A DNA stretch of 64,000 bases from an uncultured Acidimicrobiaceae bacterium (lineage in GTDB: Bacteria; Actinomycetota; Acidimicrobiia; Spongiisociales; UBA5794). Position 1 is the stretch's first letter, and each line of letters opens with the position of its first letter. Positions 57,225 to 64,000 of this stretch are shown piece after piece. The DNA is taken from the NCBI GenBank assembly GCA_947258375.1, contig CAMYIJ010000002.1:51666-115665 (forward strand). The letters are read 5' to 3'. The notes under the pieces are model-generated. The model saw only the letters and a program-made list of their open reading frames with translations. It was not told where the DNA came from and ran no database searches. The translations under genes were made by a program, and so were the position numbers.

Positions 57225-57956
57225 TCAATACTCGACGGCGACCAGAGTCAGCCCGTGGGGCGGAGCTGCCCCACAGCCCGTTTCGCGGTCGCGCGCCGCC
57301 AGGATTTCGGCCATGGCGCCGGCAGCCAGCTTGCCGCGACCGATATCCAGGGAAACCGCAACGATCGAGCGCACCATCTGATGGCAGAAGGAGCTGGCGG
57401 CGACGTACAACTCCTTCACGCCGTTGGGATGCTCATCCCATTGGACCGCCCGCAGCTCCCGCATTGTGCTCCTGCCGGGAGCGGCCCGACAGAACGACAC
57501 GAAGTCATGGGTGCCGACCAGCGCCTGCCCGGCTTCCTGCATCGCACCGAGCTCGAGCGGCGTTCGGTAGTGATACGTCGTCGCCGCGAGAAACGGGTCG
57601 GGCGCCTCCCGGTTGAGCACGCGGTAGCGGTATGCCCGACCGGTCGCCGAGAAGCGGGCATGGAAGTCGTCGGGTGCCGCGGCGAGCGCGAGGACGGCGA
57701 CTGCCGGAGCGAGCTGGGTGTTCAAGGACCGCGCCAGCCTGGGGCAGTCGATGGCGTGCTCGGTGTGGAAGCTCACCACCTGAGCCGTCGCATGCACCCC
57801 CTTGTCGGTGCGGCCCGCCACCACGGTATCGACAGGGCCGATCACTCGCTCCAGCGCCGCTTCGAGCTCACCCTGAACGGTGCGCACATTGGGCTGAGAT
57901 GCGTAACCGTGAAAGCCGGTGCCGAGATACGCAAGGTCGAGCCGGTAATTGCCCAC
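57225..57956 (-). CDS. truA: tRNA pseudouridine(38-40) synthase
   Basis: Makes pseudouridine at positions 38-40 of tRNA anticodon arms. The 243-residue protein has DLAYLGTGFHGYASQPN, the catalytic Asp in AGRTDKGVHA, RAYRYRVLNR and FCHQMVRSIVA. GTG 57956 start. In many actinobacteria truA directly follows rplQ; here three genes intervene. Confidence 0.95.
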   Translation of the reverse strand: MGNYRLDLAYLGTGFHGYASQPNVRTVQGELEAALERVIGPVDTVVAGRTDKGVHATAQVVSFHTEHAIDCPRLARSLNTQLAPAVAVLALAAAPDDFHARFSATGRAYRYRVLNREAPDPFLAATTYHYRTPLELGAMQEAGQALVGTHDFVSFCRAAPGRSTMRELRAVQWDEHPNGVKELYVAASSFCHQMVRSIVAVSLDIGRGKLAAGAMAEILAARDRETGCGAAPPHGLTLVAVEY

Positions 57957-57985
57957 AGCCGGCTACCGGACCAGAGAGTGGACCA

Positions 57986-58528
57986 TTAGATCATTCCGCG
58001 CTTGAGGATGGCCGAGAGGATGATCCACCCTGCCAATCCGGCGCCCGCCGCGAACGCGGCTTTTTCCATCGGCACATCGCCCTCGTAGATCACGCCGCGG
58101 GTGACTATCACCAGCAACCACGCACTCCCCAGGACGAAGGCTGCGGTCAGGGTGATTCCGAGCCGGATCGTGAAGACGTAGAGCAGAAGCGTCGGATAGG
58201 CGAATCCGGTGATTCGTAGATAGGTCGCGTAGGCCCCCGAGCCGTTCAACAGGAACTTCGTGACCGCAAAGACGACGCCCGAGTAGACCAGCCAGAAGAT
58301 GAGGGCATTGAGCATCGCGGCGATGAGAACCTCGATGCCGAAGAGCGTGGTACTCAGGCCACGGATCGTCCAGCCCTCCCCGAGCAGGATGAGGAACCGG
58401 GTGGCCACAACGAAGATCAAGCCGTCGGCGGTCGCTCGATCATTGAAGTCCATCCAAACGAACGCGTCGCGTTCTAGGCGTACTGTCTGCAAGAGGCGTT
58501 TCAGGGCTTCACCCACTGGTACAAACAC
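57986..58528 (-). CDS. Yip1-like membrane protein
   Basis: The 180-residue protein has a soluble N-terminus of about 35 residues and about five hydrophobic segments, with the Yip1-type early motif RLERDAFVWMDFNDRATADG. Function unknown. GTG 58528 is the longest start; GTG 58516 has a better-spaced CAGGAG. 29 bases before truA on the same strand. Confidence 0.65.
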   Translation of the reverse strand: MFVPVGEALKRLLQTVRLERDAFVWMDFNDRATADGLIFVVATRFLILLGEGWTIRGLSTTLFGIEVLIAAMLNALIFWLVYSGVVFAVTKFLLNGSGAYATYLRITGFAYPTLLLYVFTIRLGITLTAAFVLGSAWLLVIVTRGVIYEGDVPMEKAAFAAGAGLAGWIILSAILKRGMI

Positions 58529-58655
58529 TCCTGACGAGAACGGAATGACGGGTTGCGGCTTTACGCCCCAGGAGCATAGAACGAAGGTGGGGATTCACCC
58601 ACGTTCGCCTAGTCTGAAGTCGCACCGGCCACCCAGATCCGTATGGAGCAGCAAA

Positions 58656-59369
58656 GTGACACGTCGCCGACTGATATTCCTGACCGTGGTTCTCACAGTT
58701 CTCGCAGCTGCCTGTTCGACGGCGAGCACCGCCGAGCAGGAGATTCCCGAGACGCCGGAATCGGTCACCATCACAAGCGGAACAGGCAACGTCACGGTGA
58801 ATGCGGCTGACTCGGGCGCCACCGTCACCGCCGAGATCTCGGCGTCGGGTGAGGAGCCGGCCTGGAGCGCTGCTCTGGAGGGCACAAACCTTGTCATCGA
58901 CGATGGATGCGGCGATCGAACCGACTGCGAGGTAAACCTCAACATTGCAGTCGCCGGCACCGCGGATGTGACGATCTCCACGACGGACGGTGCGATCGCA
59001 GTCGTCGATATGAACTCCCGACTCGAGATCCGCGGCGCGGCCCGCACCGTATCTCTCAACGGCATCACGGGGCCGATCGGCATCGACATCGAGCGAGGGG
59101 ATGTCCTCGGGGCCCGCCTCGTGGCCACAGACGCATCATTTCGCACGGGAGACGGCGATCTCGACGTGACCCTGACCGAGGGCTTCAGCAGCCTCGCAGT
59201 CGTCTCCGGCTCAGGTGACGTGACGGCGCAGGTGCCCGACGACGACTACAACGTTGACGCCTCGACGGGATCCGGTGGGGTCGACATCAAGGTGGGCGAA
59301 GACAGTGGCGCCGCCTCCGCCATCCTCATGCGCACCGAGGACGGCGACGTGACGATCTACAGGCGCTAG
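58656..59369 (+). CDS. DUF4097-type lipoprotein
   Basis: The 237-residue protein has a lipoprotein signal (RRRLIFLTVVLTVLAAACST) and a repetitive right-handed beta-helix-like body with recurring GDG/GSG turns (SGTGNVTV, STTDGAIAV, TGDGDLDVTL, SGSGDVTAQV, TEDGDVTIY). This is the DUF4097 putative adhesin pattern. GTG 58656 chosen, preceded by GGAGC; the upstream frame overlaps the divergent Yip1 gene. Confidence 0.82.
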   Translation: MTRRRLIFLTVVLTVLAAACSTASTAEQEIPETPESVTITSGTGNVTVNAADSGATVTAEISASGEEPAWSAALEGTNLVIDDGCGDRTDCEVNLNIAVAGTADVTISTTDGAIAVVDMNSRLEIRGAARTVSLNGITGPIGIDIERGDVLGARLVATDASFRTGDGDLDVTLTEGFSSLAVVSGSGDVTAQVPDDDYNVDASTGSGGVDIKVGEDSGAASAILMRTEDGDVTIYRR

Positions 59370-59385
59370 CGCAGGGGGCCGGCTC

Positions 59386-59907
59386 CTACAACAACTGCAT
59401 CTTGGCGGCGGCGCGGAGTATCGCCCGGTCCTGTGTGAACTCGGCAATGCCGGCGAGAGGCGCCCAGGCGGCGGCGCGAACCTCTGGAGCGGCAATCGGC
59501 TCAACCATCTCGGCCGTGAACAGGTAGCCGACGTTGAAGTGGGAATGCGGCGGCTCCCCCTTCGCCGCAGGGATGGCATGAACGTCCAGGTCGAAGATGC
59601 CGTGATCGACGAGACGGGCGGTGACTCCGGTCTCCTCGAGTAGTTCGCGCTCCGCGGCACCCTCCAGCGTGTCATCCTCGGCATCGATGTGGCCGCCGGG
59701 TTCCAGCCACACGTCAAGACGCCGGTGATGAACCATCAGGATGTGAGCTTCGGCCAGGACAAAGGCACCCACCGTGAAGTGGCCCGGATCGAACTGATTC
59801 CGTGAGAGCGGCTCATCGGAAACGCCCAACAGGTCTCGCATGAGGGTGTGGGCCCGAGACTCTTCCACAGGAGGAATGTACTCGGCGAGCTGTTCGCGAA
59901 GCCGCAA
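59386..59907 (-). CDS. Nudix hydrolase with variant box
   Basis: The 173-residue protein has a Nudix fold (FVLAEAHILMVHHRRLDVWL) and box GGHIDAEDDTLEGAAERELL followed by EETGV. Relative to GX5EX7REUXEEXGU there is one extra residue after the first Gly and Asp in place of the first Glu; the catalytic REUXEE part is intact. TTG 59907 start; it follows rplQ by 32 bases. Substrate unknown. Confidence 0.82.
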   Translation of the reverse strand: MRLREQLAEYIPPVEESRAHTLMRDLLGVSDEPLSRNQFDPGHFTVGAFVLAEAHILMVHHRRLDVWLEPGGHIDAEDDTLEGAAERELLEETGVTARLVDHGIFDLDVHAIPAAKGEPPHSHFNVGYLFTAEMVEPIAAPEVRAAAWAPLAGIAEFTQDRAILRAAAKMQLL

Positions 59908-59939
59908 CAGGCGGCCGTCGAGGTCGGTCAGCGTATGAC

Positions 59940-60290
59940 CTATACCAGCTCGATGAGCGCCATCTCGGCGCCGTCACCGCGCCGGGGGCCGAGCTTGACG
60001 ATGCGGGTGTAACCGCCGGGACGGTCCTCGTAGCGAGGGCCGACCTCATCAAACAGCTTGGTCACCACGTCGTTGTTCGTGATCTTGCGCAGCACCAGGC
60101 GGCGGGAGTGCAAGTCCCCCCGGCGCGCTTTCGTGATGATCTTCTCCACGTAGGGACGCAACACCTTGGCGCGGGCGGCCGTCGTCGTGACGCGCTCCTC
60201 GGCGATCAACGACGCCGCCAGGTTGGAGAGTATCTTGCGCTGGTGAGATGGGCTCCCGCCGAGGCGAGGGCCCTTCCTAGGAGTCGGCAT
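59940..60290 (-). CDS. rplQ: 50S ribosomal protein L17
   Basis: 116-residue protein with [40 protein letters not shown] and [20 protein letters not shown]. Overlaps the rpoA stop by one base. Last ribosomal gene of the operon. Confidence 0.97.
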   Translation of the reverse strand: MPTPRKGPRLGGSPSHQRKILSNLAASLIAEERVTTTAARAKVLRPYVEKIITKARRGDLHSRRLVLRKITNNDVVTKLFDEVGPRYEDRPGGYTRIVKLGPRRGDGAEMALIELV

Positions 60291-61243
60291 CAGGCAGCTC
60301 CACTCTCGGCATCTGCGGACGACCGCAGCGACAGGCCCAGCTCATCCAACTTGGCGGCAACCTCTTCGAGGCTCTTCTGGCCGAAGTTGGTGATGTTGAG
60401 CAACTCTTCCTCGGTCTTCTCGACGAGTTCGCCGACTGTGTGGACCTGGGCACGGCGCAAGCAGTTGCGCGGCCGCTCGGAAAGATCCAGGGCCTCGATC
60501 GGCAGGTCGAGGTCGGGCGAGGTGGACTCGGCGGCGACAACGTCGCCCAATTCGAGGCCGATACCGTCCGCCACGTCGGCGAACAGGCCGAGCAGCTCGC
60601 GAAGCGTCTTGCCGGCAGAAGACATCGCCTCGCTGGGCGCCAGTGAACCGTCGGTCTCGACGTCCAGAATGAGCTTGTCGAAGTTGGTCATCTGGCCGAC
60701 CTGGGTGCTCTCGACTTTGTATGCCACATTGCGTAGCGGCGAGAAGATGGCATCGATCGGAATGACACCGATCGTGTCACTCTTCTTGTTGCGGTCGGCG
60801 CTGCGGTAACCGACACCACGCTCGACCGTGATCTCGGCCTCGATCCGCCCCGATGACGACAGGGTGGCGAGGTGAGTATCAGGATCAACAACCTCGACCC
60901 CGGCTGGTACCTTGAGGTCGCCGGCCGTGAGATCCTGCTTGCCCTTGGCCGAGAGGTAGAGCGTCTGCGGCTCTTCCGAGTCGATCCGCAGCACAACCTG
61001 CTTGAGGTTGAGAATCAGGTCGACGACGTCCTCGACGATGCCGTCCATGGTGGCGAACTCATGTTGGACGCCATCGATACGCACCGAAGTGATGGCCGCT
61101 CCTGGGATTCGGGACAGCAGCGTCCGCCGCAGGGTGTTACCAAGCGTGTAGCCGAAACCCGGCTCGAGCGGGTCGACAATGAAGCGTGACCGATTCTCAC
61201 CAATCGGATCTTCTTGGATTTCTGGGCGCTGAACGATGAGCAC
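60290..61243 (-). CDS. rpoA: RNA polymerase alpha subunit
   Basis: The 317-residue protein has the N-terminal assembly domain ([33 protein letters not shown]) and C-terminal domain ([38 protein letters not shown]). The CTD lacks a long acidic tail. GTG 61243, with GAGGAG six bases upstream. Forty bases after rpsD. Confidence 0.97.
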   Translation of the reverse strand: MLIVQRPEIQEDPIGENRSRFIVDPLEPGFGYTLGNTLRRTLLSRIPGAAITSVRIDGVQHEFATMDGIVEDVVDLILNLKQVVLRIDSEEPQTLYLSAKGKQDLTAGDLKVPAGVEVVDPDTHLATLSSSGRIEAEITVERGVGYRSADRNKKSDTIGVIPIDAIFSPLRNVAYKVESTQVGQMTNFDKLILDVETDGSLAPSEAMSSAGKTLRELLGLFADVADGIGLELGDVVAAESTSPDLDLPIEALDLSERPRNCLRRAQVHTVGELVEKTEEELLNITNFGQKSLEEVAAKLDELGLSLRSSADAESGAA

Positions 61244-61283
61244 TTGCGCTCCTCTACTGGACGAGATTGGTTACTTGGTTGAT

Positions 61284-61889
61284 CTACTTGGAGTACAGCT
61301 CGACGATGAGCTGTTCCTGGACGTCGGTGTCGATCTGCTGACGTGAAGGCAACGTCTCCACGCTCACTTTGCGCTCGTCAACATTGACGTCGAGCCACTC
61401 CGGGGTCACGCGGTCGATCGTGTCGGTCGCGTGGAGCACCGGGAAGACATCCTTGCTGCGCTCCTTGAGCGTGATGACGTCGCCCTGGCTGACCTGATAG
61501 GAAGGGATATCGACCTTGCCGCCGTTGACACGGAAGTGACCGTGGTTCACCAACTGCCGGGCCTGGGGCCGGGTGGCGGCGAGGCCGGAGCGGTAGACGA
61601 CGTTGTCGAGACGGCTCTCGAGAATGCGCATCAGGTTTTCACCGGTGATGCCCTTCTGTCGCGCAGCTTCCTTGTAGTAGCGGCGGAACTGCTTCTCGAG
61701 AACGCCGTAGATGAAGCGGAGCTTCTGCTTCTCGAGCAGCTGCACCTGGTACTGCGACTCGCGGATGCGGCCGCGGCCGTGCTCACCCGGTGGGTAGGGG
61801 CGCCGGTCGAAGTACTTCGCCTTGTTCTCATCGAGAAGCTGCCGTACGCGACGGCTGCGGCGGGTGCGTGGTCCTGTGTAGCGAGCCAT
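61284..61889 (-). CDS. rpsD: 30S ribosomal protein S4
   Basis: 201-residue protein with MARYTGPRTRRSRRVRQLL, EKQKLRFIYGVLEKQFRRYY and the S4 RNA-binding domain LESRLDNVVYRSGLAATRPQ. No zinc-binding Cys at the N-terminus, so it is the Cys-minus form. Confidence 0.97.
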   Translation of the reverse strand: MARYTGPRTRRSRRVRQLLDENKAKYFDRRPYPPGEHGRGRIRESQYQVQLLEKQKLRFIYGVLEKQFRRYYKEAARQKGITGENLMRILESRLDNVVYRSGLAATRPQARQLVNHGHFRVNGGKVDIPSYQVSQGDVITLKERSKDVFPVLHATDTIDRVTPEWLDVNVDERKVSVETLPSRQQIDTDVQEQLIVELYSK

Positions 61890-61904
61890 ATCTCTATCTC
61901 TCCC

Positions 61905-62480
61905 CTAGCCGCGTTTCCGCTTCTTGGGGCGGCAACCGTTGTGCGGAATCGGAGTCACGTCACGAACTCCGGTGACCTCGATGCCCATGTTCTGCAGAGT
62001 GCGCACCGCGGTGTCGCGGCCGGAGCCGGAACCGCTGATGATCACGTCGAGCTTGCGAACCCCGAGCTCGCCGGCCTTGCGGGCGGCCAGTTCGGCGGCC
62101 ACCTGAGCGGCATAGGGGGTTGACTTGCGCGAACCCTTGAAGCCGACGCTGCCACCGGAACTCCAGGTGACGACTGCGCCGTTCTGGTCGGTGATCGTGA
62201 TGATGGTGTTGTTGAAGCTGGCCTTGATGTGGGCCTGCCCGTGCGGAACGTTGCGCTTGCCGCGGCGGCGCCTGCCGGGCACTGGGGCGGCGGCCGCAGC
62301 CGCGTCGTCGCTCGGGGCCGCGGCGGCTTCGGGAGCGGGAGTGGGCGGCGTCGCGGCGGGCGGTGCCTCCGCGGGTGGTGCCGCGGCGGGAACCTCCGGA
62401 GCGGGTGCCGGGGCCTCGACCGCCGGAACGGCCGGCGGAGCTTCTTCGGCGGGTGTCGCCGGCTGTTGTTCGTCTACCAC
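61905..62480 (-). CDS. rpsK: 30S ribosomal protein S11 with long N-terminal extension
   Basis: S11 core ([59 protein letters not shown]) is complete at about 120 residues. In front are about 65-70 residues of acidic Ala/Pro/Glu-rich low complexity ([20 protein letters not shown] and on), then RRRRGKR. Ordinary bacterial S11 is near 130 residues; this is 191. The GTG at 62480 overlaps the rpsM stop (TAGTG), and there is no internal start with a ribosome site just before the core, so the extension appears translated. Confidence 0.93.
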   Translation of the reverse strand: MVDEQQPATPAEEAPPAVPAVEAPAPAPEVPAAAPPAEAPPAATPPTPAPEAAAAPSDDAAAAAAPVPGRRRRGKRNVPHGQAHIKASFNNTIITITDQNGAVVTWSSGGSVGFKGSRKSTPYAAQVAAELAARKAGELGVRKLDVIISGSGSGRDTAVRTLQNMGIEVTGVRDVTPIPHNGCRPKKRKRG

Positions 62481-62857
62481 TACTTCGTGACCTTCTTCTT
62501 ACCGGCGACCGGCATCCGCCGACCCTTGCGCGTACGTGCGTTTGTATGGGTGCGCTGGCCCCGCACCGGGAGTCCCCGGCGATGGCGCAGGCCCTGATAT
62601 GAGCCGATTTCCATCTTGCGCTTGATGTTCTGGGCGATGTCGCGCCGCAAATCGCCCTCGACAGTGAGGTTGCCGTCGATGAATTGCCGGATCTTGACGA
62701 CCTCGGAATCCGTCAGATCACGGACCTTTGTGTCGGGGTTGATCTCGAGCTGCGTGAGCAGATTCTGTGACGTCGTGCGACCGACCCCAAAGATGTAGGT
62801 CAGTCCGATCTCGACCCGCTTCTCACGGGGGAGGTCTGTTCCGGCGATTCGTGCCAT
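62480..62857 (-). CDS. rpsM: 30S ribosomal protein S13
   Basis: 125-residue protein with [32 protein letters not shown] and the basic tail [20 protein letters not shown]. Nine bases separate it from rpmJ; overlaps rpsK by one base. Confidence 0.97.
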   Translation of the reverse strand: MARIAGTDLPREKRVEIGLTYIFGVGRTTSQNLLTQLEINPDTKVRDLTDSEVVKIRQFIDGNLTVEGDLRRDIAQNIKRKMEIGSYQGLRHRRGLPVRGQRTHTNARTRKGRRMPVAGKKKVTK

Positions 62858-62866
62858 TTTGTCCAG

Positions 62867-62980
62867 TTACCCCTGTCGTTGCTTGTGTCGCGGATTCGGG
62901 CAGATCACCCACACGCGGCCGTGGCGCCGAATAACCCGGCACTTGTCGCACATCTTCTTCGCTGAAGCAGAGACTTTCAC
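62867..62980 (-). CDS. rpmJ: 50S ribosomal protein L36
   Basis: 37-residue zinc-ribbon protein [20 protein letters not shown] and on, with ligands C11, C14, C27 and H32, so the zinc-binding form. GTG 62980 preceded by AGGA. First gene of this ribosomal operon; infA, usually just upstream, is absent. Confidence 0.93.
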   Translation of the reverse strand: MKVSASAKKMCDKCRVIRRHGRVWVICPNPRHKQRQG

Positions 62981-63171
62981 GTTCTTGTCCTGTGTAGATA
63001 CCGACGCAGCCAGCCGAGACACGGCTAGAAGCGTGGGACGGTCGCCGCAAGCCCTGCGGTGACCTGATGACCTTCCCACTCTCCCGCACAGAGCAACGCA
63101 GCCATGCACGAAGGCGTGTCCACAGCGCCCGAGCGCGCAGGAAAGCAGCGGCTCCTTCGGAGCCGGCGGGA
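62981..63171 (-). promoter_or_regulatory. Leader of the rpmJ-rpsM-rpsK-rpsD-rpoA-rplQ operon
   Basis: No gene is supported on the minus strand. Two stems are visible: CGGCTCC/GGAGCCG around GAA (63149-63165), close to the predicted transcript start, and a 10-bp stem with one mismatch (63040-63064). Leader structures of ribosomal operons can serve feedback control by S4; this is only a possibility. Confidence 0.35.
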
Positions 63172-63201
63172 ATTGTACGCGGAATCCGGCCAAAAGGCCA
63201 A
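63172..63201 (-). promoter_or_regulatory. Promoter of the rpmJ operon
   Basis: On the minus strand TTGGCC (63201-63196), an 18-base spacer and TACAAT (63177-63172), about 190 bases before rpmJ. Confidence 0.55.
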
Positions 63202-63212
63202 ATCAGACGGCG

Positions 63213-63218
63213 TAATCT
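63213..63218 (+). promoter_or_regulatory. -10 box of the GNAT gene
   Basis: TAATCT ends 8 bases before ATG 63227; back-to-back with the rpmJ operon promoter. Confidence 0.4.
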
Positions 63219-63226
63219 GTTCGACC

Positions 63227-63964
63227 ATGGCAGTAACGACTCAGATGCTCGAGGAGCTGTCTTTCCGCACACTGCCGGCTCTGGACCAGGATCGCTACGA
63301 CGCTTGGGTTCTGCGCTGGTCTAATGGCGGTTCCCGGCGAGCCAATTCGGTGAACGCGTTGGGCCCGTCGACCTATCCCCTCCCCGAGAAGATTGCCTAT
63401 TGCGAGCGGTGGTTCGCCGATCGTGGTGCTGCGGCGACATTTCGGCTCACGGAACTGGCCGACCCGTCGCTCGACGGCGAGCTGGCAGGTCGCGGGTACG
63501 TCTACTCCGGCGCGACCTTCGTGATGACCGCCGCCATCACCGACCAGAAGACACATCCGGCGGTCACAATTGGTGCCGTCCCCTCCGACGAGTGGCTGCG
63601 TACGATCGACTACCTGAGCGCGGCAGACGACGCGGCAATCCACAAGCTACGGGATCAGTTGCTCGCGAGCGGCGGCACTTCGAGCTTCGCTTCGATCGAC
63701 AGTCACGGCCGCGTTGCCGCCATCGGCGTCGCCATCGACCTGGACGGCTACACGACGATCTACAACATGAATACGGCACAAGATGCCCGAAACCGCGGCT
63801 ATGCCCGCACCATCCTCGAAACCCTCATGGCGAACGGGCGAGCAGCGGGCGGATCGCATGCGGTGCTCCAGGTGATGGACGACAACGACGCAGCCCTCGC
63901 TCTGTACCGCAGCGCCGGTTTCGCGACGGCCTATGAGTACCACTACCGACAGCGGAGTGCCTAG
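63227..63964 (+). CDS. GNAT-family N-acetyltransferase
   Basis: The 245-residue protein has an N-terminal half with LPALDQDRYDAWVLRWSNG and a C-terminal GNAT domain with YTTIYNMNTAQDARNRGYAR (acetyl-CoA loop RNRGYA), LQVMDDNDAALALYRSAGF and YEYHYR. Substrate unknown. I chose ATG 63227; upstream codons in frame overlap the rpmJ leader and look non-coding. Confidence 0.85.
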   Translation: MAVTTQMLEELSFRTLPALDQDRYDAWVLRWSNGGSRRANSVNALGPSTYPLPEKIAYCERWFADRGAAATFRLTELADPSLDGELAGRGYVYSGATFVMTAAITDQKTHPAVTIGAVPSDEWLRTIDYLSAADDAAIHKLRDQLLASGGTSSFASIDSHGRVAAIGVAIDLDGYTTIYNMNTAQDARNRGYARTILETLMANGRAAGGSHAVLQVMDDNDAALALYRSAGFATAYEYHYRQRSA

Positions 63965-64000
63965 CCTGAACGACAAGGTTTTGGCGTCAGACAGCGGAAC

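Noticed and set aside
63149..63190. tRNA-like 3' end on the minus strand before rpmJ (GATTCC...CCGCCGGCTCC)
   Set aside because: No D-arm, anticodon arm or matching 5' acceptor strand; the stretch is better read as a -10 box plus a hairpin.

Overview
This 64 kb window is high-GC, gene-dense chromosomal DNA from an actinobacterium, probably class Acidimicrobiia or a close uncultured relative. The evidence is the run of pcrA/uvrD near sucCD and purNH (the uvrD1-sucC-sucD-purN-purH order of mycobacteria), the actinobacterial IMPDH paralogue GuaB3, an F420-type luciferase-like oxidoreductase, the run rplQ...truA...rplM-rpsI-glmM-glmS-acpS-nnrD-alr-tsaE-tsaB-rimI-tsaD...groES-groEL, many GTG/TTG starts, and many TANNNT -10 boxes 6-8 nt from a start codon (leaderless transcripts). 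I see no prophage, IS element, CRISPR array, rRNA or convincing tRNA.

Layout. 1-4.8 kb (+): the 3' part of sdhA, sdhB, an SCP2 lipid-binding protein and a membrane protein; hupB (-) lies between the last two. 4.8-13.7 kb (-): a nearly gapless run sucC-sucD-LysE-DUF6159-purN-purH-folD-icd-mdh, combining TCA-cycle and purine/one-carbon genes. 13.8-24.1 kb (-): an amber-interrupted gene, a stand-alone B12-binding mutase subunit, pcrA, an orphan hybrid CheA, guaA-guaB3 and a Cys/Met PLP enzyme. 24.2-40.2 kb: mixed accessory genes (alpha/beta hydrolase, trpS, citramalate synthase, YceH, SDR, S9 peptidase, TrmO, AraC/GyrI regulator, decayed fragments, LLM oxidoreductase, CoA Nudix, RimJ-like GNAT, GerMN protein, lipoprotein). 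40.3-53.1 kb (mostly -): groEL/groES under tandem CIRCE operators, a PQQ-type sugar dehydrogenase, then the wall-precursor/t6A operon glmS-acpS-nnrD-alr-udg-tsaE-tsaB-rimI-tsaD-M50 protease, linked mostly by 4-nt overlaps. 53.4-63 kb (-): glmM, rpsI-rplM, an amidohydrolase resembling 8-oxoguanine deaminase, truA, a small envelope-related group, and the rpmJ-rpsM-rpsK-rpsD-rpoA-rplQ operon; a GNAT gene faces away at the right end.

Most notable are non-coding. Two ribosome-mediated attenuators are readable by eye: a leader peptide with three consecutive Trp codons before trpS, and one with three consecutive Ile codons, a consensus-like promoter and a U-tailed terminator before citramalate synthase. 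A 7-bp tandem repeat (CAGTANN) forms three intergenic arrays at 20.0, 40.3 and 55.7 kb, at 20 kb combined with inverted and direct repeats. Other oddities are a 50-bp perfect palindrome behind pcrA, an in-frame TAG in an otherwise intact gene, a gene whose only well-placed start is ATT, and ribosomal protein S11 with a 60-70-residue Ala/Pro-rich N-terminal extension.
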